This document shows, piece after piece, positions 1-5,884 of a stretch of 9,072 nt of DNA. The stretch covers positions 1-9,072 of the forward strand of contig DAIBSV010000075.1 of the NCBI GenBank assembly GCA_027415455.1, read 5' to 3'. The DNA comes from Nitrospirota bacterium. Lineage in GTDB: Bacteria > Nitrospirota_A > Leptospirillia > Leptospirillales > Leptospirillaceae. The stretch's first letter is position 1; each line of letters starts with the position of its first letter. The position numbers were made by a program, and so were the translations under genes. The notes below the pieces were generated by a model, which saw nothing but the letters and a program-made list of their open reading frames with translations, searched no databases and was not told where the DNA came from.

Positions 1-16
1 CGACTGGGACAAAAAG

Positions 17-205
17 TCATTCTTGAACCGGTGGCTTAGCGATGACTTCAATCCGCTGATCCCCATTTTCTAACCAGAAGCTTGCCCCCTTGTGGCCTGA
101 TCCGGAATCCTTTTTTCCCATCAGGTAGGAGAGGTAACCTGTCAGGAGAAAAAAGGCAGTGATGACACCGACGATCATGGCCGGATTGGCGGATGGTCCT
201 AGCAT
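17..205 (-). CDS. Small single-pass membrane protein, unknown function (62 aa)
   Basis: I do not recognise this protein. The open frame continues upstream, but the ATG at 205 is preferred because an AAAGGA Shine-Dalgarno site (minus strand, 214-219) lies 8 bases ahead of it and a good promoter lies further upstream at 266-294. The product has a short polar N-terminus, one hydrophobic segment at about residues 9-30 (AMIVGVITAFFLLTGYLSYL), then a Lys-Lys pair and a soluble tail of about 30 residues that ends in QRIEVIAKPPVQE. The basic residues after the helix suggest the tail is cytoplasmic (inference). It is divergent from the old yellow enzyme gene, so the two may share regulation. Nothing in the sequence indicates a substrate or partner. 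The gene call is fairly secure because promoter, ribosome site and membrane segment agree; the function is unknown. Confidence 0.6.
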   Translation of the reverse strand: MLGPSANPAMIVGVITAFFLLTGYLSYLMGKKDSGSGHKGASFWLENGDQRIEVIAKPPVQE

Positions 206-213
206 TGGCGTTG

Positions 214-219
214 TCCTTT
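214..219 (-). promoter_or_regulatory. Shine-Dalgarno site deciding the start at 205
   Basis: AAAGGA read on the minus strand, 8 bases before the ATG at 205. No comparable site precedes the longer open frame that reaches 511, so this site fixes the short 62-residue product. Confidence 0.6.
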
Positions 220-265
220 CTCGAATCGATTGTCCCGGGCTGTCCATTTTTCCGGGTCTTTTTTC

Positions 266-294
266 ATTGTAGGAGGGCAGGGGGTGATGATCAA
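266..294 (-). promoter_or_regulatory. Sigma70-type promoter for the small membrane protein
   Basis: On the minus strand TTGATC (289-294) and TACAAT (266-271) are separated by exactly 17 bases, matching the -35/-10 consensus at 4 of 6 and 5 of 6 positions. Transcription would start near 259 and give a leader of about 55 bases before the ATG at 205. Confidence 0.55.
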
Positions 295-302
295 CGCAAG
301 TA

Positions 303-317
303 TTCTTTATTAAAGAA
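303..317. promoter_or_regulatory. 15-base perfect inverted repeat, candidate operator
   Basis: TTCTTTA-T-TAAAGAA is a perfect 7-base inverted repeat around one central base. It sits between the divergent genes at 205 and 396, just upstream of the minus-strand -35 element at 289-294. A dimeric repressor or activator site is plausible, but no regulator gene is visible in the window. Confidence 0.35.
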
Positions 318-343
318 ATAATCATTGTTTCATTCTTCGGATT

Positions 344-361
344 GTGTTCGATAAAGAACAC
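344..361. promoter_or_regulatory. Inverted repeat GTGTTC-N6-GAACAC, candidate operator
   Basis: A perfect 6-base inverted repeat around GATAAA lies 34 bases before the start of the old yellow enzyme gene, where a promoter-proximal regulator would bind. Genes of this enzyme family are often controlled by local regulators responding to electrophiles (family knowledge); a binding role here is inference. Confidence 0.35.
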
Positions 362-395
362 GTTTGACGTGGGGATTTTATGAGCAGGAGGGGAA

Positions 396-1469
396 ATGGC
401 CCGTTTGTTTGATCCATGGACGGTCCGTGGGGTGACCTCGAAAAACAGAATCTGTGTCTCTCCCATGTGCCAGTATGCGACCCCAGGCGGAGTGGCGGGA
501 GACTGGCACATGGTTCATCTCGGAAGCCGGGCCGTAGGGGGTGCCGGAATCGTGATGGTGGAAGCTTCTGCCGTCTCTCCGGAGGGTCGGATCACGCCGA
601 TGGATCTTGGCCTCTGGAATGATGTCCAGGGAGAGGCCCTGGCGCCGATCGTCCGCTTCATGAAAGAACAGGGCTCGGTTCCAGCCATCCAGATTGCCCA
701 TGCTGGCAGGAAGGCCTCGACAGCGCCCCCCTTCGATGGGGGGAACGGGGTGAGGATCGAGGACGGAGGGTGGGTGACTCTGGGACCGAGTCCGGTTCCC
801 TTTGGGGGGCTGCCTCCGCCCAGAGCTTTGGACGAGAGCGATATGGAAAGGATCCGGACCCAATTTCGGGAGGCGGCCTTGCGGGCCCGCTCCTCCGGTT
901 TCCGGATTCTTGAGATCCACATGGCACACGGCTATCTTCTCCATACCTTTCTCTCTCCCCTCTCCAACCGGAGGGAAGACGGCTATGGGGGAACACTTGA
1001 GAACCGGATACGGTTTCCTCTCGAGGTGGCAATCACGGTTCGTAAGGTCTGGCCGGAGGATCTTCCGCTTTGGGTCAGGATTTCTTCCACCGATTGGGTT
1101 GAAGGAGGATGGGATCCGGATCAGTCGGTCGTTTTGGCGAAAGCCCTGGCGCAAGAAGGCGTCGACGTGATCGACTGTTCCTCGGGTGGACTCGTTCCGC
1201 ATGCCTCCATTCCCGCAGCCCCTGGATACCAGACCGCCATGGCCTCGAAGATTCGTCAGGAAGTGGGCATTCCGGTGGTGGCGGTGGGAATGATCACCGA
1301 TCCTGGCCAAGCCGAACATATCCTTGTCACGGAACAGGCCGATGCGGTCAGCCTGGCCCGGGAAATGCTCCGCGATCCTTACTGGCCGCTTCATGCCGCC
1401 AGAAGGCTGAATCAGGATGTTTCCTGGCCCGTCCGGTACGAACGGGCCAAAAAAGGGGTGGTGTTTTAA
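396..1469 (+). CDS. namA: Old yellow enzyme family NADH:flavin oxidoreductase, YqjM/NamA type
   Basis: An FMN-dependent ene-reductase of 357 residues, the usual length for the family. It reduces activated C=C bonds of enones and similar electrophiles with NAD(P)H in the cytoplasm. Visible family motifs are SPMCQY with Cys25 and Tyr27 (equivalent to the YqjM thiol-containing active-site loop), AHAGRKAS at 101-108, the substrate-binding pair in HMAHGY (His175, His178, Tyr180), the SNRREDGYGG loop at 190-199, VRISSTDW with Arg228, and the phosphate-binding end of the TIM barrel near VVAVGMI and SLAREMLRDPYW. The ATG at 396 follows AGGAGGGG (386-393). No signal peptide or frame defect is visible. 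Physiological substrates of this family are rarely known; detoxification of reactive enones or oxidative-stress defence is the common proposal. The family assignment is very secure. The symbol is by similarity to YqjM/NamA. Confidence 0.95.
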   Translation: MARLFDPWTVRGVTSKNRICVSPMCQYATPGGVAGDWHMVHLGSRAVGGAGIVMVEASAVSPEGRITPMDLGLWNDVQGEALAPIVRFMKEQGSVPAIQIAHAGRKASTAPPFDGGNGVRIEDGGWVTLGPSPVPFGGLPPPRALDESDMERIRTQFREAALRARSSGFRILEIHMAHGYLLHTFLSPLSNRREDGYGGTLENRIRFPLEVAITVRKVWPEDLPLWVRISSTDWVEGGWDPDQSVVLAKALAQEGVDVIDCSSGGLVPHASIPAAPGYQTAMASKIRQEVGIPVVAVGMITDPGQAEHILVTEQADAVSLAREMLRDPYWPLHAARRLNQDVSWPVRYERAKKGVVF

Positions 1470-1492
1470 AAAGGGGATGCATTGCCGATTCA

Positions 1493-1501
1493 TGGTATAG
1501 T
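1493..1501 (+). promoter_or_regulatory. Extended -10 promoter candidate upstream of 1567
   Basis: TGGTATAGT reads as an extended -10 element (TG-N-TATAGT, 5 of 6 matches in the hexamer). No clear -35 is seen 17 bases upstream, which extended -10 promoters tolerate. Transcription would begin near 1508, leaving about 60 bases before the GTG at 1567. Confidence 0.35.
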
Positions 1502-1553
1502 GATCCCGGCCGGGTAGGGTGGGACAGGCTCACGGGAGAGGAAGACCCACGAA

Positions 1554-1559
1554 GGGAGG
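1554..1559 (+). promoter_or_regulatory. Shine-Dalgarno site supporting the GTG start at 1567
   Basis: GGGAGG lies 7 bases before GTG 1567. It favours that start over an in-frame ATG at 1519, which would add 16 polar residues in front of the signal peptide. Confidence 0.6.
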
Positions 1560-1566
1560 CGATTGC

Positions 1567-2800
1567 GTGAAGGGAAGCTCCGGTCTTGTAAAGAGAGTCT
1601 TAGGGGGGGCTCTGGGCAGGGCGTTTCTTGCCTCTGTCGTCTTACCGGCAAGTCTGGCAGGTCCGCCCGTTCCCCCGGGCGGATCCCCCTCACTCTCTGT
1701 ACTCCCTTTGCCCGCTCACTCCCATGTGGCCGGAGACTCCGACTTTGGTCGTGACGACTCGGGTGCCTATTATTTTTTTTCTCCGTCAGGAAGCCCCAGT
1801 CTCGCCCGCCTGACCATTGAGCATCCCATGGGGGCGAAGGACCTCTGGCGGGAAACCTGGACGACGGTCTCTCTTCCATCCCTGCCCGGATTCAGGATCC
1901 GTGCAGCCGCGATCGGTGGGAATCATCTTTTCCTCGGAGGAGAGCGCGGAGGGGGAGGGGCCGTCGTCCGCTCCTTCCAGATTGGAATAGGCGAAGTCAA
2001 TGGCCATGAGAAAATGGCCCTTACGGGCCAGGTCGACTACTTTCCTGAATCTGCCGACGTGGCCATCAGGCTCCTATCCCTGGACATGAAGGCGCGCATC
2101 CTCTGGCTGGGTTACGACAGTGGAAAGGTCGAGTCCGGGCTACCATTCCTTTTCCTCCACGACAGGGTGCTGTGGGCGGATCCGGCCGGCTATCTGCCCC
2201 TCCCGTCGGAGACGACGCTTTCCTCCGGCCCTCCCCCTCTCCTGGTTCCGCGGGCCACCCATTCCTCCGGCCAACCCTGTTTTTCCTGCCGCTTCTACCT
2301 GACATCACGGATGCCCTCTCCGGAAGGGGAAATCCGGAACGAACCCGTCCGAGCCTCCCCAATGGTTGAGAGCTCTATGGGACTTCTGCCCGCAGGACAG
2401 GGATTGGGCTTTTTTCTGGGAAGGATCCCGGCGGTGTGCCGGATTCCCGAGACCGGCCAGGATTCCGGTCTCTCGTCCTGCCATCGGATCACGGGGGGGG
2501 GCTCTTCCTCTCGCGGCATCCTGGTGGGGAAACCGTCTCGCCTACCTGTTTCCTCCCGGGGGAATGGACAGAAGAATGAAGGAGCGATGGATTGTCGCGA
2601 TCGTGAACCCGGCCCGCCTTTATTCCTCAATCGAAAAACTTCAGTCCAGGGAGTCCTTTGACTTTGCTCGCCTGATCAGGGAGAGGGGAACCTTGGTGGC
2701 TTTGCCGGCCGGATCCCATCCCCGGATGAAGACTTTTTCCTCCGATGGTCGGGACCTGATCATTTTCGGACGTTCCCATCTCTACCGGATCTCTCCATAA
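1567..2800 (+). CDS. Exported protein of unknown function, frameshifted at a G9 tract
   Basis: I do not recognise this protein. It starts at GTG 1567 behind GGGAGG and opens with a signal peptide (basic VKR, hydrophobic stretch, likely cleavage after ASLA at about residue 30). As written, the frame stops at 2661 after 364 residues. The last 50 or so codons of that frame look non-coding (GGGSSSRGILVGKPS), while the frame one base on reads naturally from 2501 to 2800 (ALPLAASWWGNRLAYLFPP, then WIVAIVNPARLYSS) and ends YRISP. The two good frames meet exactly at nine consecutive G (2493-2501); with eight G a single 410-residue protein results. High GC in third codon positions supports frame 1 before and frame 2 after the tract. 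The cause may be a sequencing error, a mutation, or slip-strand variation. Short beta-strand-like stretches hint at a propeller-type fold, which would suit the neighbouring YCF48-type gene, but this is weak. Confidence 0.7.
2493..2501 (+). repeat. Homopolymer of nine G at the frame break
   Basis: The run G9 follows AC at 2491-2492 and precedes CTCTTCC. Removing one G makes the upstream frame (1567 onward) continuous with the downstream frame ending at 2800. Confidence 0.9.
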
Positions 2801-2893
2801 AAGGAAAACCGACCCAGAGGCCAGAGGGAAGATGACGAAGCTCTGAATGGGTTCAGCTTCGAAGTTCGCGATATGTCTTCAAGCCCGCATAGA

Positions 2894-2922
2894 TTGCAAT
2901 GTCGATGGATTGTGGATACAAT
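2894..2922 (+). promoter_or_regulatory. Sigma70-type promoter for the YCF48-type gene
   Basis: TTGCAA (2894-2899) and TACAAT (2917-2922) are separated by exactly 17 bases, matching consensus at 4 of 6 and 5 of 6 positions. The -10 hexamer and spacing are identical to the promoter at 266-294. Confidence 0.55.
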
Positions 2923-2946
2923 CAAGGTCATTTTCCGATTTCGGCA

Positions 2947-3045
2947 ATGAGCATGTTTTGCTTTCCTTTCCAGGGAATGGCCTTCCTCCTTCTCTGGTGT
3001 GTCGTTCTCCGCGTTTTGCGGAAGGCGGGAGAGCCTTCCTCCTAA
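2947..3045 (+). CDS. Possible small upstream ORF, hydrophobic peptide (32 aa)
   Basis: ATG 2947 to TAA 3043-3045 encodes a 32-residue peptide with a hydrophobic middle (MAFLLLWCVVLRVLRK from the in-frame ATG at 2977). It lies wholly inside the predicted leader of the next gene and ends 44 bases before that gene's ATG. No good Shine-Dalgarno site precedes either ATG: the AGGG before 2977 is only one base away. It could be a leader peptide, a tiny membrane protein, or chance. Reported because its composition is not random and it overlaps the hairpin at 3020-3039. Confidence 0.18.
   Translation: MSMFCFPFQGMAFLLLWCVVLRVLRKAGEPSS
3020..3039 (+). other. Leader hairpin GGAAGGC-N6-GCCTTCC
   Basis: A perfect 7-base-pair stem with a 6-base loop (GGGAGA) lies 50 bases upstream of the YCF48-type start codon. 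No T run follows, so it is not a classical terminator. It could affect mRNA stability or translation. Confidence 0.35.
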
Positions 3046-3078
3046 ATTGTGGCGTTATTATAAAAACAACTCGGATCC

Positions 3079-3084
3079 GGAGGG
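3079..3084 (+). promoter_or_regulatory. Shine-Dalgarno site deciding the start at 3090
   Basis: GGAGGG lies 5 bases before ATG 3090. The open frame extends upstream to 2847, but only this start has a ribosome site and places a signal peptide at the N-terminus. Confidence 0.7.
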
Positions 3085-3089
3085 ATTGC

Positions 3090-4151
3090 ATGGGAAAATA
3101 TGGGCAGGAAAAAACGGAAGGAACGACGTGGGTTGGAAAGATTCGGAGCCGGCTTGCCTCGGGACTGGTGGCCGGATCCGTGGCGGCTTTCCTTGTCGGA
3201 ACAGGAATCGCCTCTCCAGGATTGACCCTTCCGCCAGCCTCGGCGGCAGACCGGTGGACCTTTGCGGATTCTCTGGGGATCGGGGTCCCTTTTGATGGAG
3301 TCTATTTCATCAATGCCAGCGAAGGCTGGGTCTCCGGCGCCTCCGGTGTGATCATCCACACCACCGATGCGGGCAAGACCTGGTCTCCCCTCAATACCGG
3401 TACAACGCACTGGATCCATTCGGTGGACTTTGTGGATTCCTCCCACGGCTGGGCCGTAGGAAACAACGGACTCATTCTTTCGACCGAAGACGGGGGCAAG
3501 ACCTGGGCGACACAAGAAACGGGTGTCCCCTTCGATCTTTACTCGGTGACATTCACGGACCCCCAGAACGGGTGGGTTTCGGGGTTCGCCGGCACGCTCC
3601 TCCACACGACCGATGGTGGCTCCCATTGGGCGAAGGTGTCGACCGACACCGCCCAGTGGATCATGAAGGTGGCCTTCCTCAAGGGGGATGCCAACCACGG
3701 CTGGGCCGTGGGTCAGGAAGGCCTGATCCTTGCGACGTCGGACGGAGGAAACACCTGGAAGAAGCAGAACAATCCCGTCCGAAAGGACCTGTACGGCGTG
3801 ACCTTCATTGACCAGAACCGGGGATGGGTCGTTGGCACCCATGGCATCATCGAATACACGTCGAACGGTGGACAGAGCTGGGTCATACAGAATGGTCCGG
3901 GCCGCGGACCCCTCACCTGGAGCGTCGCCGGCATGGAGCGCGAATCCAACGATCTTCATACCGTCGTTTTTCTGAACGACAAGGTGGGATATGTGACGGG
4001 GGTTTTGGGGATTTTCCTGAAAACGGTCGATGGAGGCAACCACTGGACTCTCGTCAAGAGCGGGACAAACCTCGACCTGTATGGCATGACCTTTCCGGAC
4101 AGCTCCCATGGATGGGTTGTCGGAGTCGGGGGCATGATCCTGCACTCCTGA
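3090..4151 (+). CDS. Exported YCF48/BNR-type beta-propeller protein
   Basis: A 353-residue secreted protein. The N-terminus carries KIRSR, a hydrophobic run at about 22-41 and a likely signal peptidase site in PPASAA near residue 53, so the mature protein is periplasmic or extracytoplasmic. Seven repeats follow, each centred on GW(V/A)xG at residues 79, 120, 161, 204, 245, 300 (GY in this one) and 341. The first six continue with a hydrophobic strand and a T-x-[DN]-x-G-x-[TSH]-W Asp-box (for example HTTDGGSHW). Spacing is 41, 41, 43, 41, 55, 41, so blade 5 has an insert of about 14 residues. The last repeat stops after GGMILHS, consistent with blade closure against the N-terminus. YCF48/HCF136 in phototrophs assists photosystem II assembly; no phototrophic gene is present here, so a role as assembly factor or binding scaffold is only inference. 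It has its own promoter and a long leader. Confidence 0.9.
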   Translation: MGKYGQEKTEGTTWVGKIRSRLASGLVAGSVAAFLVGTGIASPGLTLPPASAADRWTFADSLGIGVPFDGVYFINASEGWVSGASGVIIHTTDAGKTWSPLNTGTTHWIHSVDFVDSSHGWAVGNNGLILSTEDGGKTWATQETGVPFDLYSVTFTDPQNGWVSGFAGTLLHTTDGGSHWAKVSTDTAQWIMKVAFLKGDANHGWAVGQEGLILATSDGGNTWKKQNNPVRKDLYGVTFIDQNRGWVVGTHGIIEYTSNGGQSWVIQNGPGRGPLTWSVAGMERESNDLHTVVFLNDKVGYVTGVLGIFLKTVDGGNHWTLVKSGTNLDLYGMTFPDSSHGWVVGVGGMILHS

Positions 4152-4173
4152 TCTTCCGACCGCTTTAATCGAT

Positions 4174-4199
4174 CGGAGGGGAGAGATCTCTCCCCTCCG
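4174..4199. terminator. 26-base perfect palindrome, hairpin between genes
   Basis: CGGAGGGGAGA-GATC-TCTCCCCTCCG forms an 11-base-pair, GC-rich stem with a GATC loop; as DNA the whole 26 bases are a perfect palindrome. It starts 22 bases after the propeller stop codon and ends 23 bases before the next ATG. No T run follows, so intrinsic termination would be inefficient. It may instead attenuate, stabilise a 3' end, or bind a dimeric regulator. Confidence 0.5.
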
Positions 4200-4222
4200 C
4201 CTCATGATTCGAGGCCCTCTTT

Positions 4223-4867
4223 ATGATCAGTTACATTCCCCTGACATTCTTTGGCGTTATCGCGGCAATAGGCCTAGGTTTTTTTGTACATGGCTTCGTG
4301 AATCGACAAAAAATATTCGCTGCCTTTACCGAGCTTGCATCGGGCCTCTCCGGGGCGGCCGGAAGATCGGCCATTTGGGCCTACCCGTATCTGTCCGGGA
4401 GCTATGAAGGTCGTCCGGTTAAGATATTTTTTCATACGGCAGAAAATCATACGGTGAGCGTTCTGAATCTTGTCGTGGAACTGGGAGTTTCCACGCCGGA
4501 CAAAGTGCTCCTGCTGCAGAAAAACGGCTTCAGGGAACCGAAACCGGACCAGAAGGCCAAGCTCGAAGAGGAGGTGGGACCCTCTGTTCCTGTTCCCGGA
4601 CTGCCCTTCGATGTCCGTTCGCAGGATCCCGCCAGGGCTGCGCTCATCATGCGGTCGCCGGATCTTTCTCGGGAGGTTGGCGCCATGACATCCTATAACC
4701 AGATACTTCTCTGGGATGGTTCTCTGATTGCGAGCAAACAGTTCGAGGGAGTGGCCGAAACCCTTCCCGATGCCATGATGGGGACTCTCGCGCGAATTTT
4801 CTCCTTGGCCAAACGATTCGAGGAGCTTGCTCCGGGGACTGAAAAGATCGGGGCGCAGAGCGCCTGA
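4223..4867 (+). CDS. Membrane-anchored protein of unknown function (214 aa)
   Basis: I do not recognise a named family. ATG 4223 follows GAGG (4211-4214) at 8 bases. Residues 4-26 form one hydrophobic helix (YIPLTFFGVIAAIGLGFFVHGF), followed by NRQK, so this is probably an inner-membrane anchor with a cytoplasmic body. The soluble part has alternating short hydrophobic strands (VKIFFHT, VSVLNLVVEL, KVLLLQK), a PFDVRSQDPARAALIM segment, and a C-terminal amphipathic helix LARIFSLAKRFEEL. This outline resembles uncharacterised single-pass proteins that measure small-domain deviations near the membrane, but I cannot name one. There is no cysteine, so a direct sulfur-transfer role is unlikely. Its TGA shares one base with the next ATG (4867), so translation is coupled to the DsrE-like gene, implying a joint function. 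Confidence 0.75.
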   Translation: MISYIPLTFFGVIAAIGLGFFVHGFVNRQKIFAAFTELASGLSGAAGRSAIWAYPYLSGSYEGRPVKIFFHTAENHTVSVLNLVVELGVSTPDKVLLLQKNGFREPKPDQKAKLEEEVGPSVPVPGLPFDVRSQDPARAALIMRSPDLSREVGAMTSYNQILLWDGSLIASKQFEGVAETLPDAMMGTLARIFSLAKRFEELAPGTEKIGAQSA

Positions 4868-5223
4868 TGGAGCCACGCTCTGCGCCAGTGGTTGTGATTC
4901 TTCTTCTGCGCAGTCCGGAGTGGACACCCTATGCCACTGTCGTCAGACTTGCGAGTGCGTTTGTGGCTCTCGGGGCCCGACTGACGATCTTTGTGATGGA
5001 CGACGCGATCCTTGGGCTGGTACCCGTTCACGGGCGGGGACAGAATTCTTTCCCTCTCTTCCCCGTTCTTCAGGCGGGAGCCCAGATCGTCGTCTGCCAG
5101 TCGACAGCTGAAATCAGGGGAATGGGGCCCGGAGACCTTCCTTCGGGAGTCCGTTTCGAAACCCAGGTTCAGCTGGGACAGCTGGCCGGGTCGGCCGACC
5201 TCTTTCTTCCCTTTACCGCGTAG
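4867..5223 (+). CDS. DsrE/TusD-like sulfur-relay family protein
   Basis: A small 118-residue cytoplasmic protein of the DsrE fold. The N-terminal strand PVVVILLLRSPEW, a helix with ATVVRLASAFVALGA, the strand LTIFVMDDAILGLV, and above all QAGAQIVVCQSTAEIRGM with Cys77 fit the family, in which a cysteine at this place (Cys78 in E. coli TusD and A. vinosum DsrE) carries persulfide. The length is close to TusD (128). Family knowledge: DsrE/TusD sits in a hetero-hexamer with DsrF/TusC and DsrH/TusB and relays sulfur to DsrC/TusE or related acceptors. Two small genes of matching size follow immediately. ATG 4867 overlaps the preceding stop, giving translational coupling. The acceptor protein is not in the window, so whether it serves tRNA thiolation or sulfur oxidation cannot be told. 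Confidence 0.75.
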   Translation: MEPRSAPVVVILLLRSPEWTPYATVVRLASAFVALGARLTIFVMDDAILGLVPVHGRGQNSFPLFPVLQAGAQIVVCQSTAEIRGMGPGDLPSGVRFETQVQLGQLAGSADLFLPFTA

Positions 5224-5237
5224 GTTCTCTCGAAACA

Positions 5238-5612
5238 ATGGGAAAGCACAAAAGTATCGTCTTTGTCCTGGAAGCCTCTCCAACCGCCCACCTCAGATTT
5301 TTTGAGGGTCTCCGGATGGCGCTCGGTTTTTCTGTCTCCCACCGTCCCGTCACCCTCCTCCTGATGGGAGAAGGGCTCCGGATCCTTCTTCCGATTGCCC
5401 CCAAACTCTTGGGTCTTCCCCCGGAAATCAACGAGGTCGTTCCCCTGCTCAAAGAGCTGGGAGTGGCCGTCTTTGCTTTGGAGGCCGACCTGGACCGATT
5501 TTTTCTCGACCGGCCTGTTCCGGACTTTGTTCAGCCGGTAGGGGCCGAGGATGTCCAGAAGCTGATTTCTTCCGCCGAAATCGTCATCCCTTTTCTGAAG
5601 AGGTCGGAATAG
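5238..5612 (+). CDS. DsrF/TusC-like protein
   Basis: A 124-residue cytoplasmic protein placed where TusC/DsrF would be in a DsrE-F-H set, and of similar length (TusC 119). The N-terminal strand SIVFVLEASP, a helix, PVTLLLMGEGLRILLP, then LLKELGVAVFALEADLDRFFL and a C-terminal DVQKLISSAEIVIPF follow the order of elements in TusC. There is no cysteine anywhere in it, so it cannot carry sulfur and would be structural, as TusC is often viewed. The ATG at 5238 lies 14 bases after the previous stop and has no obvious Shine-Dalgarno sequence, so it may depend on ribosomes arriving from upstream. The match is by element order and context rather than strict motifs; a generic DsrE-fold protein is the alternative. 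Confidence 0.6.
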   Translation: MGKHKSIVFVLEASPTAHLRFFEGLRMALGFSVSHRPVTLLLMGEGLRILLPIAPKLLGLPPEINEVVPLLKELGVAVFALEADLDRFFLDRPVPDFVQPVGAEDVQKLISSAEIVIPFLKRSE

Positions 5613-5614
5613 CC

Positions 5615-5884
5615 ATGACGGATGATCGTGCAGGAAACGGGGCGGACCTCGTTCTACTGGTTGGCATTTCCCCCCTTCCCCCGCCGGTGGCCGGCTTGCT
5701 TGACAGTCGCCCGATGGTCATTTTTTACGGGGAAGGAGTGAACCATCCCTGGAACGGCGAAGAAAACTTGTTCTACCTCCTCCAGGATGTGGAGGGACGG
5801 GGACGCTCTCCCTTTTCCCAATGTCTGACGGATGAAGAATGTGTCGAGCGACTCCTCAAGGCCCGGAAGGTCCTGACCTTTTGA
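5615..5884 (+). CDS. DsrH/TusB-like small protein
   Basis: An 89-residue protein beginning two bases after the DsrF-like stop, with GAGG (5600-5603) 11 bases before its ATG. The strand ADLVLLVGISPLPPP, VIFYGEGV, then NLFYLLQDVEGRGR resemble the DsrH/TusB pattern of a strand followed by Y-x-L-x-x-D-x-x-x-RG (TusB is 95 residues). It ends with DEECVERLLKARKVLTF. Cysteines are at residues 70 and 76, not where DsrH places its conserved cysteine near residue 20, so catalytic equivalence is uncertain. Its TGA (5882-5884) shares TTGA with the likely TTG start of the permease, coupling the two genes. Assignment is mainly from order, size and the RG motif. Confidence 0.5.
   Translation: MTDDRAGNGADLVLLVGISPLPPPVAGLLDSRPMVIFYGEGVNHPWNGEENLFYLLQDVEGRGRSPFSQCLTDEECVERLLKARKVLTF

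Larger units (their letters stand above)
2801..3089 (+). other. Intergenic leader before the YCF48-type gene
   Basis: This 289-base gap holds no convincing large gene. What it contains: a weak bulged hairpin at 2837-2860 without a T run, a strong promoter-like element at 2894-2922, a possible 32-codon upstream ORF at 2947-3045, two copies of GCCTTCCTCCT (2980-2990 and 3033-3043), a 7-base-pair hairpin at 3020-3039, and an AT-rich stretch at 3051-3070 just before the ribosome site. The leader from the predicted start near 2929 would be about 160 bases, long enough for post-transcriptional control. Confidence 0.6.

Noticed and set aside
378..1493. Long open frame of 371 codons on the minus strand
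   Set aside because: It is antisense to the old yellow enzyme gene, whose motifs are unmistakable. The minus-strand product is rich in Arg, Pro, Gly and His with no domain, as expected for a shadow in GC-rich DNA.
2493..2501. Programmed ribosomal frameshift at the G run
   Set aside because: Known programmed sites usually use A- or T-rich slippery heptamers with a downstream structure or an internal ribosome site. None is evident, so an indel in the homopolymer is simpler, although slippage cannot be excluded.
2837..2860. Hairpin after the frameshifted gene as a terminator
   Set aside because: The stem GAAGC..TGAA/TTCAGCTTC has a 2-base bulge, low stability and no T run.
3051..3070. TATAAA near 3058 as a -10 element for the propeller gene
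   Set aside because: No -35 at a suitable distance, and the resulting leader would leave the ribosome site almost at the transcript start; the element at 2894-2922 fits far better.
3042..4205. Open frame of 387 codons on the minus strand
   Set aside because: Antisense to the YCF48-type gene; the repetitive look of its product merely mirrors the propeller repeats.
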